Shown here in pieces: positions 23,538 to 30,173 of a stretch of 30,173 bases of DNA. The first letter of the stretch is position 1. The number at the start of each line of letters is the position of its first letter. The position numbers were made by a program, and so were the translations under genes. The stretch covers positions 1 through 30,173 of the forward strand of contig JBNKEI010000099.1 of assembly GCA_050288705.1 (NCBI GenBank), in the 5' to 3' direction. The notes beneath the pieces were generated by a model. The model was not told the DNA's origin. It did no database searches and worked only from the letters and a program-made list of their open reading frames with translations. Origin of the DNA: JBNKEI01 sp050288705 (GTDB taxonomy: Bacteria > Myxococcota > Myxococcia > Myxococcales > UBA5297).

Positions 23538-24071
23538 ATGAATATAAATAATTCACGTCCAACTACAGGAAGCCTTAGACTAACTGAAAGTGATATGAAG
23601 AGACGAGAGGAGACGAGAAAGTGGCAGGAAGAGAATGGTTACCGGGAACCGAGTTACAGCTCTGCGACATCATCCGTAACAAGGAAAACGTCTAGTTCTG
23701 GGTATCCCGGTGTTTACTGGAGTGAGAGTAAAAATAAATTTGAAGCCCAATATAGGGATAGTGACAAAAAGACAGTATATGTTGGGAAATTTGACAACGC
23801 CGAAGAAGCATATAGAGCACTGCAGCAAGCCGCGCAAGAGGCTGGGTCGTCTTATTCACATAGGGAACCCATTAATATTTCCGGAGTGACCTGGCATAAA
23901 GCTAAAAACAAATGGGTTGCCAAGTATTCACATCAGGGACAAAGGATAACTGTCGGTTATTTTAACGACAAAGATGAAGCTAAGGCTGCGCTCGATGCAG
24001 ATCGAGCGAGGCGTGGATTGTCAGAAATAGGCACTGATAAACATGCTCCGCGGTGGAGACGAACGGACTAG
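23538..24071 (+). CDS. Protein with two AP2-type DNA-binding domains
   Basis: The product is 177 residues. After a charged N-terminus (about 1-52) come two repeats of the AP2/ERF-like three-strand-plus-helix unit: residues 54-101 (SGYPGVYWSESKNKFEAQYR..VYVGKFDNAEEAYRAL) and 112-158 (ISGVTWHKAKNKWVAKYS..ITVGYFNDKDEAKAAL). The GV.W...KW.A.......VG.F...EEA pattern is diagnostic. In bacteria AP2 units usually accompany HNH homing endonucleases or integrases. Here no nuclease motif is present, so it may be a DNA-binding regulator or effector. The ribosome site is weak. Composition is more AT-rich than the operons before it, at the start of the accessory region. Confidence 0.8.
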   Translation: MNINNSRPTTGSLRLTESDMKRREETRKWQEENGYREPSYSSATSSVTRKTSSSGYPGVYWSESKNKFEAQYRDSDKKTVYVGKFDNAEEAYRALQQAAQEAGSSYSHREPINISGVTWHKAKNKWVAKYSHQGQRITVGYFNDKDEAKAALDADRARRGLSEIGTDKHAPRWRRTD

Positions 24072-24173
24072 CGCGGTTAATCCGAATGCAGTTCTGCATA
24101 GTTGGCCGAAAAGAGATGTCATGGCGGATGACACATACTTGGAACGTCATCCGTTGAGCTAAGCTTTTACAAC

Positions 24174-25238
24174 CTAACCAGCATTGGCTGAGCCTGAAGT
24201 CTTGTCGAGGTAGCTTACAATGGCTTGGAAAGCTGTTGTAAGTTCATCCATGCCTTGATTATGGATATCCGATTGCAATAGTGCTTCGCGTAGTGAGTCT
24301 ACGCCATCGACATCTCTGATAGTATCAACGGCATCGAGAGCAGAAAACCTATTAGCCGAATTCGGGGTTCTATGTGAAGCTGGTTGGCTGGATTGAGGTT
24401 TGCTTTTCTTTGGCACTTCTGTCCCTTGTCGATCAGATAAGTAATTTAGCATGCTCGATATTTCCTCGCTGAAACGCTGGTCACTGCCAACCGAGTCGAT
24501 TATTTTCTGGAGTGAGTCGTGGCCGTAAAGAGGGGACCTTTTTTTGTCTTTTTCGATTAGCTTGGTTAAATGCTTGTTTTCTAAAAATGGGTTCTTATTG
24601 ACGATACTAACGGCTTCTTTTTCCTCTATACCTATTGCTTTATATATTATAAATCTATGCTCTCTATTAATAGTATGTTTTAGGCCTAAAAAAACGGTCC
24701 TATCAGTAATTATATCTTTGAGAGTTACTAATTTATTATTTTTGATTTTATTCTTGTTGATAATTTTTTTAAGGGAAGTCAGTATAGTCTTTCTCGTATC
24801 TTCACGAATTTCGCCCTTGAGAATGTCGAGAGCATCTTGTGCGGGTTTGTCTAAAAAATTGCCAACTGAAATGGAATTAACCTGAGACCTATCGATTGAC
24901 GGTTCGGGTAGTTCCTGTTCATTAGCAAGGTCTTCGCTCAGCCTACCTGAGTCATCGAATAAATCTGTGTGGTCTCCTTGTCTTGAAGCCAAGGAAGCTA
25001 AAGAATGCTCTTCGAAGGTGCTTTCCGGTGATTTGTTGCCAAGCCACAATCGAAAGCTTGGGCTCGGGCAATCCTCAGTATCATCAGAAGAGTATCCTTC
25101 GTTGAGGAGTTCCTCAGTTCTGGAGGTATTGAGACTGGATACAGCCTTGCCCTTTTTGGACGATATGGAAAGAATGTCTTGTAAAATTGGTCTTTTAGTC
25201 GATGGGCTTCCCACCGATACACTACCTTGACTCTTCAT
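24174..25238 (-). CDS. Serine-rich protein of unknown function, possible effector
   Basis: The product is 354 residues with no recognised domain. The first 45 residues are rich in Ser, Gly and Lys and lack acidic charge (MKSQGSVSVGSPSTKRPILQ), resembling the unstructured secretion signals of type III effectors. Residues about 60-120 are acidic, 120-260 form charged helices with many Lys-Asn runs, and about 280-310 is Ser/Pro-rich before a helical C-terminus. No signal peptide or membrane segment is seen. AAAGGAATC precedes the ATG. It is divergently arranged with the ShET2-like gene across 166 bp and may share regulation with it. Composition is AT-rich in its middle. Confidence 0.55.
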   Translation of the reverse strand: MKSQGSVSVGSPSTKRPILQDILSISSKKGKAVSSLNTSRTEELLNEGYSSDDTEDCPSPSFRLWLGNKSPESTFEEHSLASLASRQGDHTDLFDDSGRLSEDLANEQELPEPSIDRSQVNSISVGNFLDKPAQDALDILKGEIREDTRKTILTSLKKIINKNKIKNNKLVTLKDIITDRTVFLGLKHTINREHRFIIYKAIGIEEKEAVSIVNKNPFLENKHLTKLIEKDKKRSPLYGHDSLQKIIDSVGSDQRFSEEISSMLNYLSDRQGTEVPKKSKPQSSQPASHRTPNSANRFSALDAVDTIRDVDGVDSLREALLQSDIHNQGMDELTTAFQAIVSYLDKTSGSANAG

Positions 25239-25404
25239 GATTCCTTTGCTCCTAGTTATCAGCTATAATCTTAGGATAGATCGCTAATCTGCATGTGTGA
25301 TGACAGAGATCTTTATATAACTCAATGTTTTTTTAAACCTCGTTAGGTATTCCTATTTTTAAAGCAAGTACAAGTACGCCAATGCAAAGTAGCTGGAGAC
25401 GCCA

Positions 25405-27297
25405 ATGATAAGTAACCCTTTTACGAGGAATCTATTTGCGCGCTATTGGAGCACTGAAGAAAGCAAAAACAAAAACCAACACCAAGACATTCTAAAAACA
25501 CCCACTCATGCGAGCACTGGAAATTTGCCTACGCTTCAGCTTGAACGCGCAGTCACAGATGGCGATTTGACTAAAGCTAGGCAGGCTCTGAAAGACGGAG
25601 CAAACCCCAGAGAAGTCAATTTCAGTCAGACTGCCGGCAATGGTGTGCGCAAATTATTGAAATACGCACGCCGCGCCCAAAACCTTTACCAGGATATCGA
25701 TTGCGACCAATTGTCTTCTTGCGACCATGCCTTTCGGTATGGTTTGGACCCCGGCGGAGTACTCAAAGCAAAAAGCGAGTTGATCAATTTTAAGAAAGCC
25801 AGGACAGTTGCAGACCTGTGGCGATATGCGACCAGAGAGAATAGGACTGATATTCAACGCGCCATTCTCATGCAAAAAGCCGATAAAAATCCCTTCTTTC
25901 GAGAAAAAGAGGAAGTTTCTCCCAGCGATCTAAGAATAAAACGGGTAATGAAGGAAATTCCTCATTATTCACCAAAACGAGGTGTGCCGATAAATCTCAA
26001 TAACAGAACGAATTTTCCCGATTCTAACGACTGGATAGTTTGCAGACATCTAGTCGAGCATCGACAATCAGTGAAAGAACGACATCCAAATTTTAAGTTC
26101 GATTACAATCAGTTCGAAAACTTGGAAGCGATCAGAGCCAATGTTTCTTCTAAAATTGAAGAGGAACATTGTCATCTCATTGCGCATGCTCGCGAAGTTC
26201 ATTTGATTCACAATGACAATTTTGGCCAACAGCTAGTTAAACAGTTTGTAACAATGGAAGCAAAAGGAAAATCTAAGCAATTGATATTATTGCATTCAAT
26301 TAATCATGTAATGAGCGTGGAATTAATAATAAAGAAAAAGAACGAAATACCATACTATGTAATGACTTTCTTCGATCCTAATTCTACAACTAATCATCTA
26401 CGCGCTGCCTCCGATAGTTTGTGCACCTTTGAGACCATGACGCTTAAAGATTTTATACATGATAGCGATTTGTATCACTTCTATTATGAGGATTGCTATT
26501 CCATAATGTTTGTCCGCCCAGAATCACAGCGAAATATGGTTGGCGCCAGTGAAAGCAGATCACTGATAACTTGTACCAAAGATAACGAAATCAATGCGTC
26601 GATTTATTTTTATATGATGGTTGGCAATTTCGCAGGCGATATGCGGCGCTTGAATAAGGAAATGAGAAACTGGCCATCAGATAAGATAATCAATGTTTTG
26701 GCCGGAAGACCCGGTGAGAGTTCGGGGCTTTACGTGGCATTGCAGAACGGAAATGCTGACGCCATCGAAGCATTTGGCGAGGTGCTAGAGTATGTACACG
26801 ACAATGAACTGGCTAAATTGATCGCTGCAAAACATGCCAACAACGATGCCCCAGGGTTTTTCATGGCATTACAGGAAGGGCATGCCGAAGCCATTAAGGC
26901 GTTTTGCAAGGTGCTGGAATTAGTGCCCCCAAATGAGCGCGCTGAATTGGTAGCCGCAAAAAGTGTCGACGGATATCCAGGATTTTTTATGGCATTGCAG
27001 GAAGGTCATACTGAGGCTATTAAGGCATTTGGCAAGGTACTAGAGCTTGTGCCGACAGGTAAGCGCGCAGAATTAGTAGCCGCAAGAGATCCTCGTGGAT
27101 TCCCCGGTTTTTGCATGGCCTTACAGAACCGACACGCAGAAGCCATCAAGGCATTTGGCGAGGTGCTACGCCTCGTTCCGAAACCACAGCGTGCAGCAGT
27201 GCGCCTAGTCGCCGAACCCGAGTTTTCAGAAGTCCTAAAACTATTGCCAGCGGATGTTTGCCAAGCATTTCGGGAGCTTGAGTTTTCCAAGGACTAA
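25405..27297 (+). CDS. ShET2/OspD3/EspL-family cysteine protease effector with ALQNGHA repeats
   Basis: The product is 630 residues. The protease part matches the ShET2 N-terminal region: DWIVCRHLVE with C213, INHVMSVELII with H301, and TFFDPNSTTNHLRA with D324, spaced as in the catalytic triad of EspL (C47, H131, D153). The C-terminus holds four repeats of about 42 residues starting near 441, 484, 526 and 568 (GLYVALQNGNADAIEAFGEVL, PGFFMALQEGHAEAIKAF and so on), the same repeat type as in Shigella OspD3. An ankyrin-like unit lies at about 50-75. Related proteases are type III effectors that degrade host RIPK proteins and block necroptosis. GGAG seven bases upstream supports the ATG. No secretion apparatus is in view. 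Confidence 0.85.
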   Translation: MISNPFTRNLFARYWSTEESKNKNQHQDILKTPTHASTGNLPTLQLERAVTDGDLTKARQALKDGANPREVNFSQTAGNGVRKLLKYARRAQNLYQDIDCDQLSSCDHAFRYGLDPGGVLKAKSELINFKKARTVADLWRYATRENRTDIQRAILMQKADKNPFFREKEEVSPSDLRIKRVMKEIPHYSPKRGVPINLNNRTNFPDSNDWIVCRHLVEHRQSVKERHPNFKFDYNQFENLEAIRANVSSKIEEEHCHLIAHAREVHLIHNDNFGQQLVKQFVTMEAKGKSKQLILLHSINHVMSVELIIKKKNEIPYYVMTFFDPNSTTNHLRAASDSLCTFETMTLKDFIHDSDLYHFYYEDCYSIMFVRPESQRNMVGASESRSLITCTKDNEINASIYFYMMVGNFAGDMRRLNKEMRNWPSDKIINVLAGRPGESSGLYVALQNGNADAIEAFGEVLEYVHDNELAKLIAAKHANNDAPGFFMALQEGHAEAIKAFCKVLELVPPNERAELVAAKSVDGYPGFFMALQEGHTEAIKAFGKVLELVPTGKRAELVAARDPRGFPGFCMALQNRHAEAIKAFGEVLRLVPKPQRAAVRLVAEPEFSEVLKLLPADVCQAFRELEFSKD

Positions 27298-27342
27298 CCG
27301 ACTTGTCAGGGTAAATCTCTGGGCGCCAAAATCATCCCCTCT

Positions 27343-28248
27343 TTATGGTTTCTGCCACACTCGCACCCAGTCGACTTCCATCTTGGTCGTACTATTCGCG
27401 AGGGAGCCGAGGTCACCAGAAGGAATCGGTCCCACCCAGTCCGCTATCGTGCTACTAAAGCGCAAATGCTCCTCATGTTTGGATACTCCATTTGAGGTCA
27501 TCCATTTTTTAACGCCGTCCATATAGAATTCGTAACCAATGTCGGTCCAGAGCAACGCCCAGGTATGCCAGGCCTCATTGAAATCTGGACTAGTAACGGA
27601 ATACCCTTCCCAGTTTTCGTGACCATTCCACTGTACGCTTACACCAACCATTTTACTGGGGTCGTTATCATCTTTATCGGCCGGGTGTTGAGCGATTGCG
27701 ATCTCGGCGCCAGCGGTTGCTGGATCGCCAACCGGCTCGCCATTTTGGTATGACTGGAGCCAGAATCTCGCCGCAACACCTGGGCTTGACTGAAAACGAA
27801 TCCGCGCCTCGATAAAACCAAATAGAACCGTGCCCGAGAACTCCACCTGTCCGGCGAAATGTTCTCCCTGCTCAGTATAAGAAGTGATGGTCAGCAGACC
27901 GTCGGCGATGCTTACGGCTGAGGCAGAGTTTGTGGCGTTCCCCCACTTTTCGGCACTGACAGTCCATTTCGAACTATCAATTTCGGTCCCGTTGAATTCG
28001 TCGCGCCATACAAGCTGGTAGCCAGGCAAATCAACCGAGGGACATTCACATGCCTCACGCTGCTGGCCACATTGGTCGACCCACGGCTCAGAACCACAGG
28101 CTCGACGGCAATGTTCTTGAGTAGTCTCAGGGATGCAGGTCTTTCTGGGGGTATCTCTTTCCGGAGCATCTCCATAATCAAGTAACAAGCTGCAACTAAA
28201 TAGAGAGCTTATTAGGAGAAGCCAACCAAGTCGTCTAATCCATTTCAT
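27343..28248 (-). CDS. GH16-family lipoprotein with a mutated catalytic motif
   Basis: The product is 301 residues. A lipoprotein signal peptide with lipobox LFSC puts the lipidated cysteine at 19. A cysteine-rich linker (about 38-70) precedes a GH16 (laminarinase/beta-glucanase-type) jelly roll: LVWRDEFNGTEIDSSKWTV, GFIEARIRFQSSPGVAARFWLQ, WHTWALLWTDIGYEFYMDGV and a final MEVDWVRVW. The canonical catalytic ExDxxE is here E182-I-A184-I-A-Q187, so both the assisting Asp and the acid/base Glu are replaced. It probably binds rather than cleaves a beta-glucan-like sugar, at the outer or inner membrane surface. The ribosome site is weak. Confidence 0.88.
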   Translation of the reverse strand: MKWIRRLGWLLLISSLFSCSLLLDYGDAPERDTPRKTCIPETTQEHCRRACGSEPWVDQCGQQREACECPSVDLPGYQLVWRDEFNGTEIDSSKWTVSAEKWGNATNSASAVSIADGLLTITSYTEQGEHFAGQVEFSGTVLFGFIEARIRFQSSPGVAARFWLQSYQNGEPVGDPATAGAEIAIAQHPADKDDNDPSKMVGVSVQWNGHENWEGYSVTSPDFNEAWHTWALLWTDIGYEFYMDGVKKWMTSNGVSKHEEHLRFSSTIADWVGPIPSGDLGSLANSTTKMEVDWVRVWQKP

Positions 28249-28391
28249 TTTTTCTCATGCTCAATATAAGTTACTAACGCTAATGAGTTGCCATTATGTA
28301 CTATTACTTACTTTGGGATATACACTATTGCAGATCAATTCTCAATATTGTTTTTTCGTATCTATTCAGCACCCTTCTTTGTTGATAAAGA

Positions 28392-28454
28392 GAGGCTGCA
28401 ATAAATCCGTTCATGCCGAGCTTGTCGAGGCTCAAGGCTTCCTCGACTTCATGC
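28392..28454. repeat. Degenerate dispersed repeat, copy 2 (related to 5808-5880)
   Basis: CTGCAATAAATCCGTTCATGCC, GAGCTTGTCGAGGC and CTCGACTTCATGC run in the same order as in the copy between parA and rsmG. In translation it gives VHAELVEAQGF, typical of a class of interspersed proteobacterial repeats. It abuts the mobile-element scar. The rest of 28249-28463 shows no gene. Confidence 0.55.
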
Positions 28455-28463
28455 TGGGCTTGA

Positions 28464-28584
28464 TCCGATTTAGTGGACACCAACCTAAGTACGAGTACGG
28501 TGTCGAATATGGACCAAGAAACCAAGCAGCGTAAGAAGCGAAAGAAATATGCAACCGAGATAAAGGCTGGAGCTGTCCGTGGTT
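28464..28584 (+). mobile_element. Remnant of an IS3-family element (start of orfA)
   Basis: GTGGACACC followed by a short frame reading MDQETKQRKKRKKYATEIKA then GAV resembles the first residues of IS3-family OrfA (xKRKRYSAEFKAEAV). Homology ends abruptly near 28584, where the reverse-strand cas2e remnant begins. Only the left end survives, with no orfB and no right end. Confidence 0.5.
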
Positions 28585-28692
28585 CATCCGAGGTGATGTG
28601 TATACTCCTCGTGCTATTTCCAGCATGCAAGATGCTAGAAAACCGCGAAATCGCGCGGGCACATCACAGGTGACCATTACCGTCATCGGCAT
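28585..28692 (-). pseudogene. cas2e: cas2e remnant (type I-E CRISPR adaptation nuclease), truncated
   Basis: From ATG 28692 the frame reads MPMTVMVTCDVPARFRGFLA then SCMLEIARGVYTSPRMN. This corresponds to the N-terminal third of Cas2e (E. coli MSMLVVVTENVPPRLRGRLA and LLEVRAGVY). Sequence after SPRMN loses homology, where the IS3-like fragment begins. The missing two thirds make it a dead gene. It overlaps the end of the cas1e remnant, as intact I-E cas1-cas2 pairs do. Confidence 0.82.
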
Positions 28693-29265
28693 CAAAGAGC
28701 CCCTTGATTTTACTGATCATCTCTGCCACCAACTGCTTTTCTCGAAACATCTTCCCAGCCAGCTTTCGCGTGCAGCGTTTATCTCAGCGCCTGTCCGTTG
28801 GCTTTCTTTAACTGCCCCAAAGGCCGCCGGAAGAGTCACTGAATCTCGAAACAAATCGGCGATGTCTAGGCAGAACGAATTGGATGAGTCTTCGTGAATA
28901 AACCCTAGCTGCGGCAAAGTGCTGGTTAGCGCTACAGCGATCATTGCTGCTGCTTCCACCGCAGTTGCAGCATGATTAATGGCTTGGTTCACTAAATCCG
29001 CGGCATCCGGATTCGCTCTGTCGTACTTACGACCGGCTCAATGTACGCCGAATTGTTGCGCCAGTAGACGATAGGTCTCTTTCATACGGGCGCCTTCAAT
29101 TCCTCGAAGCACCTCGATGCTGCAATCCGGCAGTATTTCTCCTAAGCGCCAAGCGTACATCTTTCTGGCCAGCTTGAGCCTCATTCCAGTGGCATCAGCC
29201 CAGGCCATGGCTTGCTTGCGAGCGGTTGTTGATTCGTTGGTTCCAAAGGGCATGCTGGCATAGAA
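28664..29265 (-). pseudogene. cas1e: cas1e remnant (type I-E CRISPR integrase), broken by IS, stop and frameshift
   Basis: The minus strand from about 29265 reads FYASMPFGTNESTTARKQ, then RLKLARKMYAWRLGE, EVLRGIEGARMKETYRLLAQQFGVH, aligning with Cas1e from about residue 90 (E. coli KVVRKMFELRFGE, QLRGIEGSRVRATYALLAKQYGV). At 29038-29040 a TGA replaces the expected TGG (W). The frame then continues AINHAATAVEAAAMIAVALT, LGFIHEDSSNSFCLDIADLF. Near 28765-28785 a one-base shift is needed; the true C-terminus, RKLAGKMFREKQLVAEMISK ending GNGHL and TGA, is in another frame. The N-terminal part is missing at an IS256-type element. Not functional. Confidence 0.85.
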
Positions 29266-29269
29266 GATA

Positions 29270-30173
29270 GTGTTGCAAAAGTTCTGCAGAAGTCCTCGAG
29301 TCATGGCATCTCCTAGGTTGCACCCAAAGGAGACAAGAGACCATGGCCCGAGAGACGTTACCTAGTGTAAAAATGATATTGGAGTCAGACAAGGATTGGT
29401 TACAAGAAATAGTAAAAAAAACAGTTCAGGAATGCCTTGAAGCGGAGATGACGAACACACTTAACGCAGCCAAAGGTGAACGTAATAAAGGGCGCTGTGG
29501 GTATCGAGCCGGTTATTATGATCGAAATTTAATTACTCGGGTGGGAAAGCTAGAAATTCGTGTACCTCAAGATCGTGAAGGGCGATTTAGTACTGAATTA
29601 TTCGAACGATATCAACGCAGCGAGAAAGCATTGGTTTCGAGTCTGATTGAAATGTATGTTCAAGGCGTATCAACTCGAAAAGTTAAGGCGATCACTGAGG
29701 AATTGTGCGGTCACGAATTTAGTGCCAGCGCGGTTAGTAGGGTTAACAAAACTCTCGACGAAAATCTTAAATCATTCGCTGAGCGACCTCTTGAAGAAGC
29801 TTATCCATATTTGCTTTTAGATGCCCGTTACGAGCGAGTACGAGAGAATGGAGTCGTACATCGTCGTGCTGTACTTATAGCCATTGGTATTAATACTAAT
29901 GGCCAGCGTAATATACTTGCGGTTGAACTTGCCAATCGCGAAAGCACCATGAGTTGGAGCAATTTCCTTGAACGTCTTATTAAGCGAGGATTAAGCGGCG
30001 TAGAATTTGTAGTAAGCGACCACCATGAAGGGCTGAAATCAGCTATAACGCAAAAGTTAACTAGCGCGCTTTGGCAACGATGCTATGTCCATTTTTTGCG
30101 TAACGCTATGGAGCATCTGCCTCGCAATGCCGATGAAGATTGCTTAAGAGAATTGCGTTCAATTTACGACCAA
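29270..30173 (+). mobile_element. IS256-family insertion sequence, 5' part (runs off the window)
   Basis: The left boundary is inferred: Cas1e homology on the reverse strand stops at about 29265, next to TAGTGTTGCAAAAGTTCTG, a sequence of the kind found at Mutator/IS256 ends. The transposase gene starts at 29343 and runs past the window end, so the right end and target duplication are not visible. Confidence 0.7.
29343..30173 (+). CDS. IS256-family (Mutator) transposase, N-terminal 277 residues
   Basis: The open frame runs from ATG 29343, preceded by AAAGGAG, to the window end without a stop. It gives 277 of about 400 residues. The DNA-binding N-terminus includes GYRAGYYDRNLITRVGKLEI and VPQDREGRFSTELFERYQR, then EMYVQGVSTRKVKAI and the RNase H-like domain with two of the three catalytic acids: D160 in YLLLDARYERVR and D226 in FVVSDHHEGL. 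The WQRCYVHFLRNAM motif typical of IS256 follows. The third acid (E) would lie beyond the window. No disruption is seen, so it may be active and recently inserted. Confidence 0.95.
   Translation, partial: MARETLPSVKMILESDKDWLQEIVKKTVQECLEAEMTNTLNAAKGERNKGRCGYRAGYYDRNLITRVGKLEIRVPQDREGRFSTELFERYQRSEKALVSSLIEMYVQGVSTRKVKAITEELCGHEFSASAVSRVNKTLDENLKSFAERPLEEAYPYLLLDARYERVRENGVVHRRAVLIAIGINTNGQRNILAVELANRESTMSWSNFLERLIKRGLSGVEFVVSDHHEGLKSAITQKLTSALWQRCYVHFLRNAMEHLPRNADEDCLRELRSIYDQ

Noticed and set aside
28300..28460. Possible CRISPR array downstream of the cas2e remnant
   Set aside because: No regularly spaced direct repeats are visible; only the dispersed repeat and AT-rich sequence are present.
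28283..28534. An 83-residue frame with ELVEA motif
   Set aside because: The central part is the translated dispersed repeat and the end is the IS3-like remnant.
1..30173. tRNA or rRNA genes
   Set aside because: No cloverleaf with a T-loop TTCRA context or rRNA-like stretch was found on either strand by eye.

Overview
The window is the replication-origin neighbourhood of a bacterial chromosome, followed by an accessory stretch. On the minus strand runs the classic origin-flanking block rpmH-rnpA-yidD-yidC-(small ORF)-mnmE-mnmG-rsmG-parA-parB. Divergently on the plus strand lie dnaA and dnaN, with an AT-rich intergenic region carrying DnaA-box-like sites (candidate oriC). Two parS sites flank rsmG, close to parAB. 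DnaN, ParA and the DnaA C-terminus read to me like deltaproteobacterial (Myxococcota/Desulfobacterota-type) versions, and recF and gyrB do not follow dnaN. That placement is inference from remembered family sequence, not a search. Base composition is moderate and there are no tRNA or rRNA genes.

Layout. 1-3.8 kb: tail of a GIY-YIG nuclease, a palindromic dispersed repeat, an outer-membrane-type protein, an ElbB-like DJ-1 superfamily protein with an unexpected signal peptide, and a CLC chloride channel with CBS domains. 3.9-13.4 kb: chromosome partition, tRNA wobble-uridine modification (MnmE/MnmG), membrane insertion (YidC/YidD), RNase P protein and L34. 13.5-16.5 kb: dnaA, candidate oriC, dnaN. 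16.5-23.4 kb: YgiQ radical SAM protein, stand-alone PfaD-type enoyl reductase, TerB-like protein, thiE-thiD, a small zinc-ribbon protein, and a DUF134 regulator next to a NifX/NifB-type protein, with a palindrome inside a good promoter.

23.5-30.2 kb is accessory DNA: a protein with two AP2 domains, a serine-rich orphan protein, and divergent from it a 630-residue protein that I recognise as a ShET2/OspD3/EspL-family cysteine protease effector with four C-terminal ALQNGHA-type repeats. Then comes a GH16 lipoprotein whose catalytic motif is mutated. After it lies the wreck of a type I-E CRISPR adaptation module (cas1e and cas2e), broken by a stop codon, a frameshift and apparently two mobile elements: a small IS3-like orfA fragment cuts cas2e and an IS256-family element cuts cas1e and runs off the window.

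Together this suggests a host-associated or predatory bacterium whose housekeeping origin region sits beside a fast-evolving island with effector-type genes and decaying defence genes. The effector protease and the decayed Cas1-Cas2 module are the two most notable finds.
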